This document shows, piece by piece, positions 63,406 through 64,000 of a stretch of 64,000 nucleotides of DNA. Each line of letters begins with the position of its first letter. The first letter of the stretch is position 1. Under the pieces are notes generated by a model. That model made no database searches. It had not been told where the DNA came from and saw only the letters and a list, made by a program, of their open reading frames with translations. Both the position numbers and the translations under genes were made by a program. The DNA lies in the NCBI GenBank assembly GCA_021732005.1, contig JAKFVT010000033.1, positions 310,001-374,000 of the forward strand, written 5' to 3'. Origin of the DNA: Mycobacterium sp. Lineage in GTDB: Bacteria; Actinomycetota; Actinomycetes; Mycobacteriales; Mycobacteriaceae.

Positions 63406-64000
63406 TCAGCTCACTCCGGCGTAGGAGTGCAGGCCGACCGTCACCAGGTTGATGAAGAACAGATTGAAGACCATCGCGACGAAGCCAATGACGTTGATCC
63501 ACGCGGCTTTCTTGTCGCGCCATCCCGCCGTCGAGCGGGCGTGCAGGTATGCGGCATAGACCACCCACGCGATGAAAGACACCGTCTCCTTGGGGTCCCA
63601 GCCCCAGTACCGGCCCCATGCCTCTTCGGCCCAGATGGCACCGAAGATGACGCCGAAGCCGAAGATCGGGAAGGCGAAAATCGTGGTGCGGTAAGCGATT
63701 CGGTCGAGGGTCTGGGCATCGGGCATCCGCTGCACGATGCGCGCGAGCGTGCCCTCCCGCTCCGGTGCCGCAAACGACGACATCTTCAGCAGGAACATGA
63801 TGCTGGCCATGCCGGCGACCAGGAAGACACCCGAGCCGAGGCTGACAACCGAGACGTGGATCGGTAGCCAATACGACTGCAGCGCGGGCATCACCGGCGC
63901 GGCATTGGTGTAGAGCCAGCGGCCAGAAACGGTCAGCAGAATCAGCACAGGAACGAGTACGAAAACCCACAGCGCGCGGTACTGCGGTTTCCGCAGGACG
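63406..64000 (-). CDS. ccsA: Cytochrome c biogenesis protein CcsA/CcsB, C-terminal part
   Basis: About 197 residues in the window; the gene continues past the right edge. The frame is open to base 64000 (LRKPQYRALWVF at the edge). Membrane helices alternate with the haem-handling WWD-type motif, seen as WGRYWGWDPKETVSF. With ResB it delivers haem and ligates it to apocytochrome c outside the membrane (system II). The homologue in M. tuberculosis is Rv0529. Naming as CcsA or CcsB differs between annotations. Confidence 0.95.
   Translation of the reverse strand, partial: VLRKPQYRALWVFVLVPVLILLTVSGRWLYTNAAPVMPALQSYWLPIHVSVVSLGSGVFLVAGMASIMFLLKMSSFAAPEREGTLARIVQRMPDAQTLDRIAYRTTIFAFPIFGFGVIFGAIWAEEAWGRYWGWDPKETVSFIAWVVYAAYLHARSTAGWRDKKAAWINVIGFVAMVFNLFFINLVTVGLHSYAGVS

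Overview
The window is high-GC actinobacterial DNA, and everything recognisable in it points to a Mycobacterium/Mycolicibacterium chromosome. It carries the menaquinone biosynthesis island with its usual mycobacterial companions: grcC1, htpX, gpsA, mgtA, bpoC, pitA, the pnp/galE3 pair, a MinD-like ATPase and ccsA. From memory, the order matches the Rv0529-Rv0566 region of M. tuberculosis read in reverse, with extra genes inserted. I see no insertion sequence, phage gene, CRISPR array, rRNA or attachment site. One tRNA (Tyr) is present.

1-8 kb is an accessory and signalling region. It holds the start of an FMN-reductase-like gene, a GAF-ANTAR regulator, a GT4 glycosyltransferase, an RsbQ-like hydrolase overlapping an RsbP-like PAS-PP2C phosphatase followed by a DUF2855 gene, a GGDEF protein and a secreted or membrane protein of unknown role. 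8-25 kb holds tRNA-Tyr, a YajQ-family gene, a flavin monooxygenase, gpsA, an MscS channel, htpX, the prenyl diphosphate synthase grcC1 divergent from menaquinone reductase menJ, an FAD oxidoreductase, menG, an SDR, mgtA, a DsbA-like lipoprotein and menD.

25-36 kb holds bpoC, a DJ-1/PfpI protein and a GlxA-type regulator in one coupled run. It continues with an F420-type luciferase-like oxidoreductase and an epimerase divergent from a TetR regulator, then menC coupled to an acyl-CoA ligase, an MFS exporter, DUF3253 and DUF2254 genes, and fadD8 behind a KstR-type operator. 36-46 kb holds a HAD phosphatase, a Ddn-like reductase, menB, an SDR, a VOC protein, pitA flanked by two DUF3349 paralogues, menE, an alpha/beta hydrolase, a PPOX-like F420 protein and an ArsR/SRPBCC pair.

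46-64 kb holds a polytopic membrane protein and a tightly coupled five-gene operon (GT2, DUF2064 transferase, methyltransferase, membrane-anchored molybdopterin oxidoreductase, membrane protein) divergent from a two-component system. After these come a TIGR03085 protein, a nitronate-monooxygenase-like protein, ahpCD, galE3-mtnP, a MarR regulator, a secreted Ala/Pro-rich protein, menA, two small membrane proteins, the MinD-like ATPase and the 3' part of ccsA.

Together the core genes make and modify menaquinone-9: menD/C/E/B build the naphthoate ring, grcC1 supplies prenyl diphosphate, menA prenylates, menG methylates and menJ reduces the tail. CcsA serves the cytochrome c that the quinone feeds. 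Many genes overlap by 1-4 bases, which implies translational coupling. Several genes are followed by perfect stem-loops, two of which are copies of one repeat with a conserved loop.
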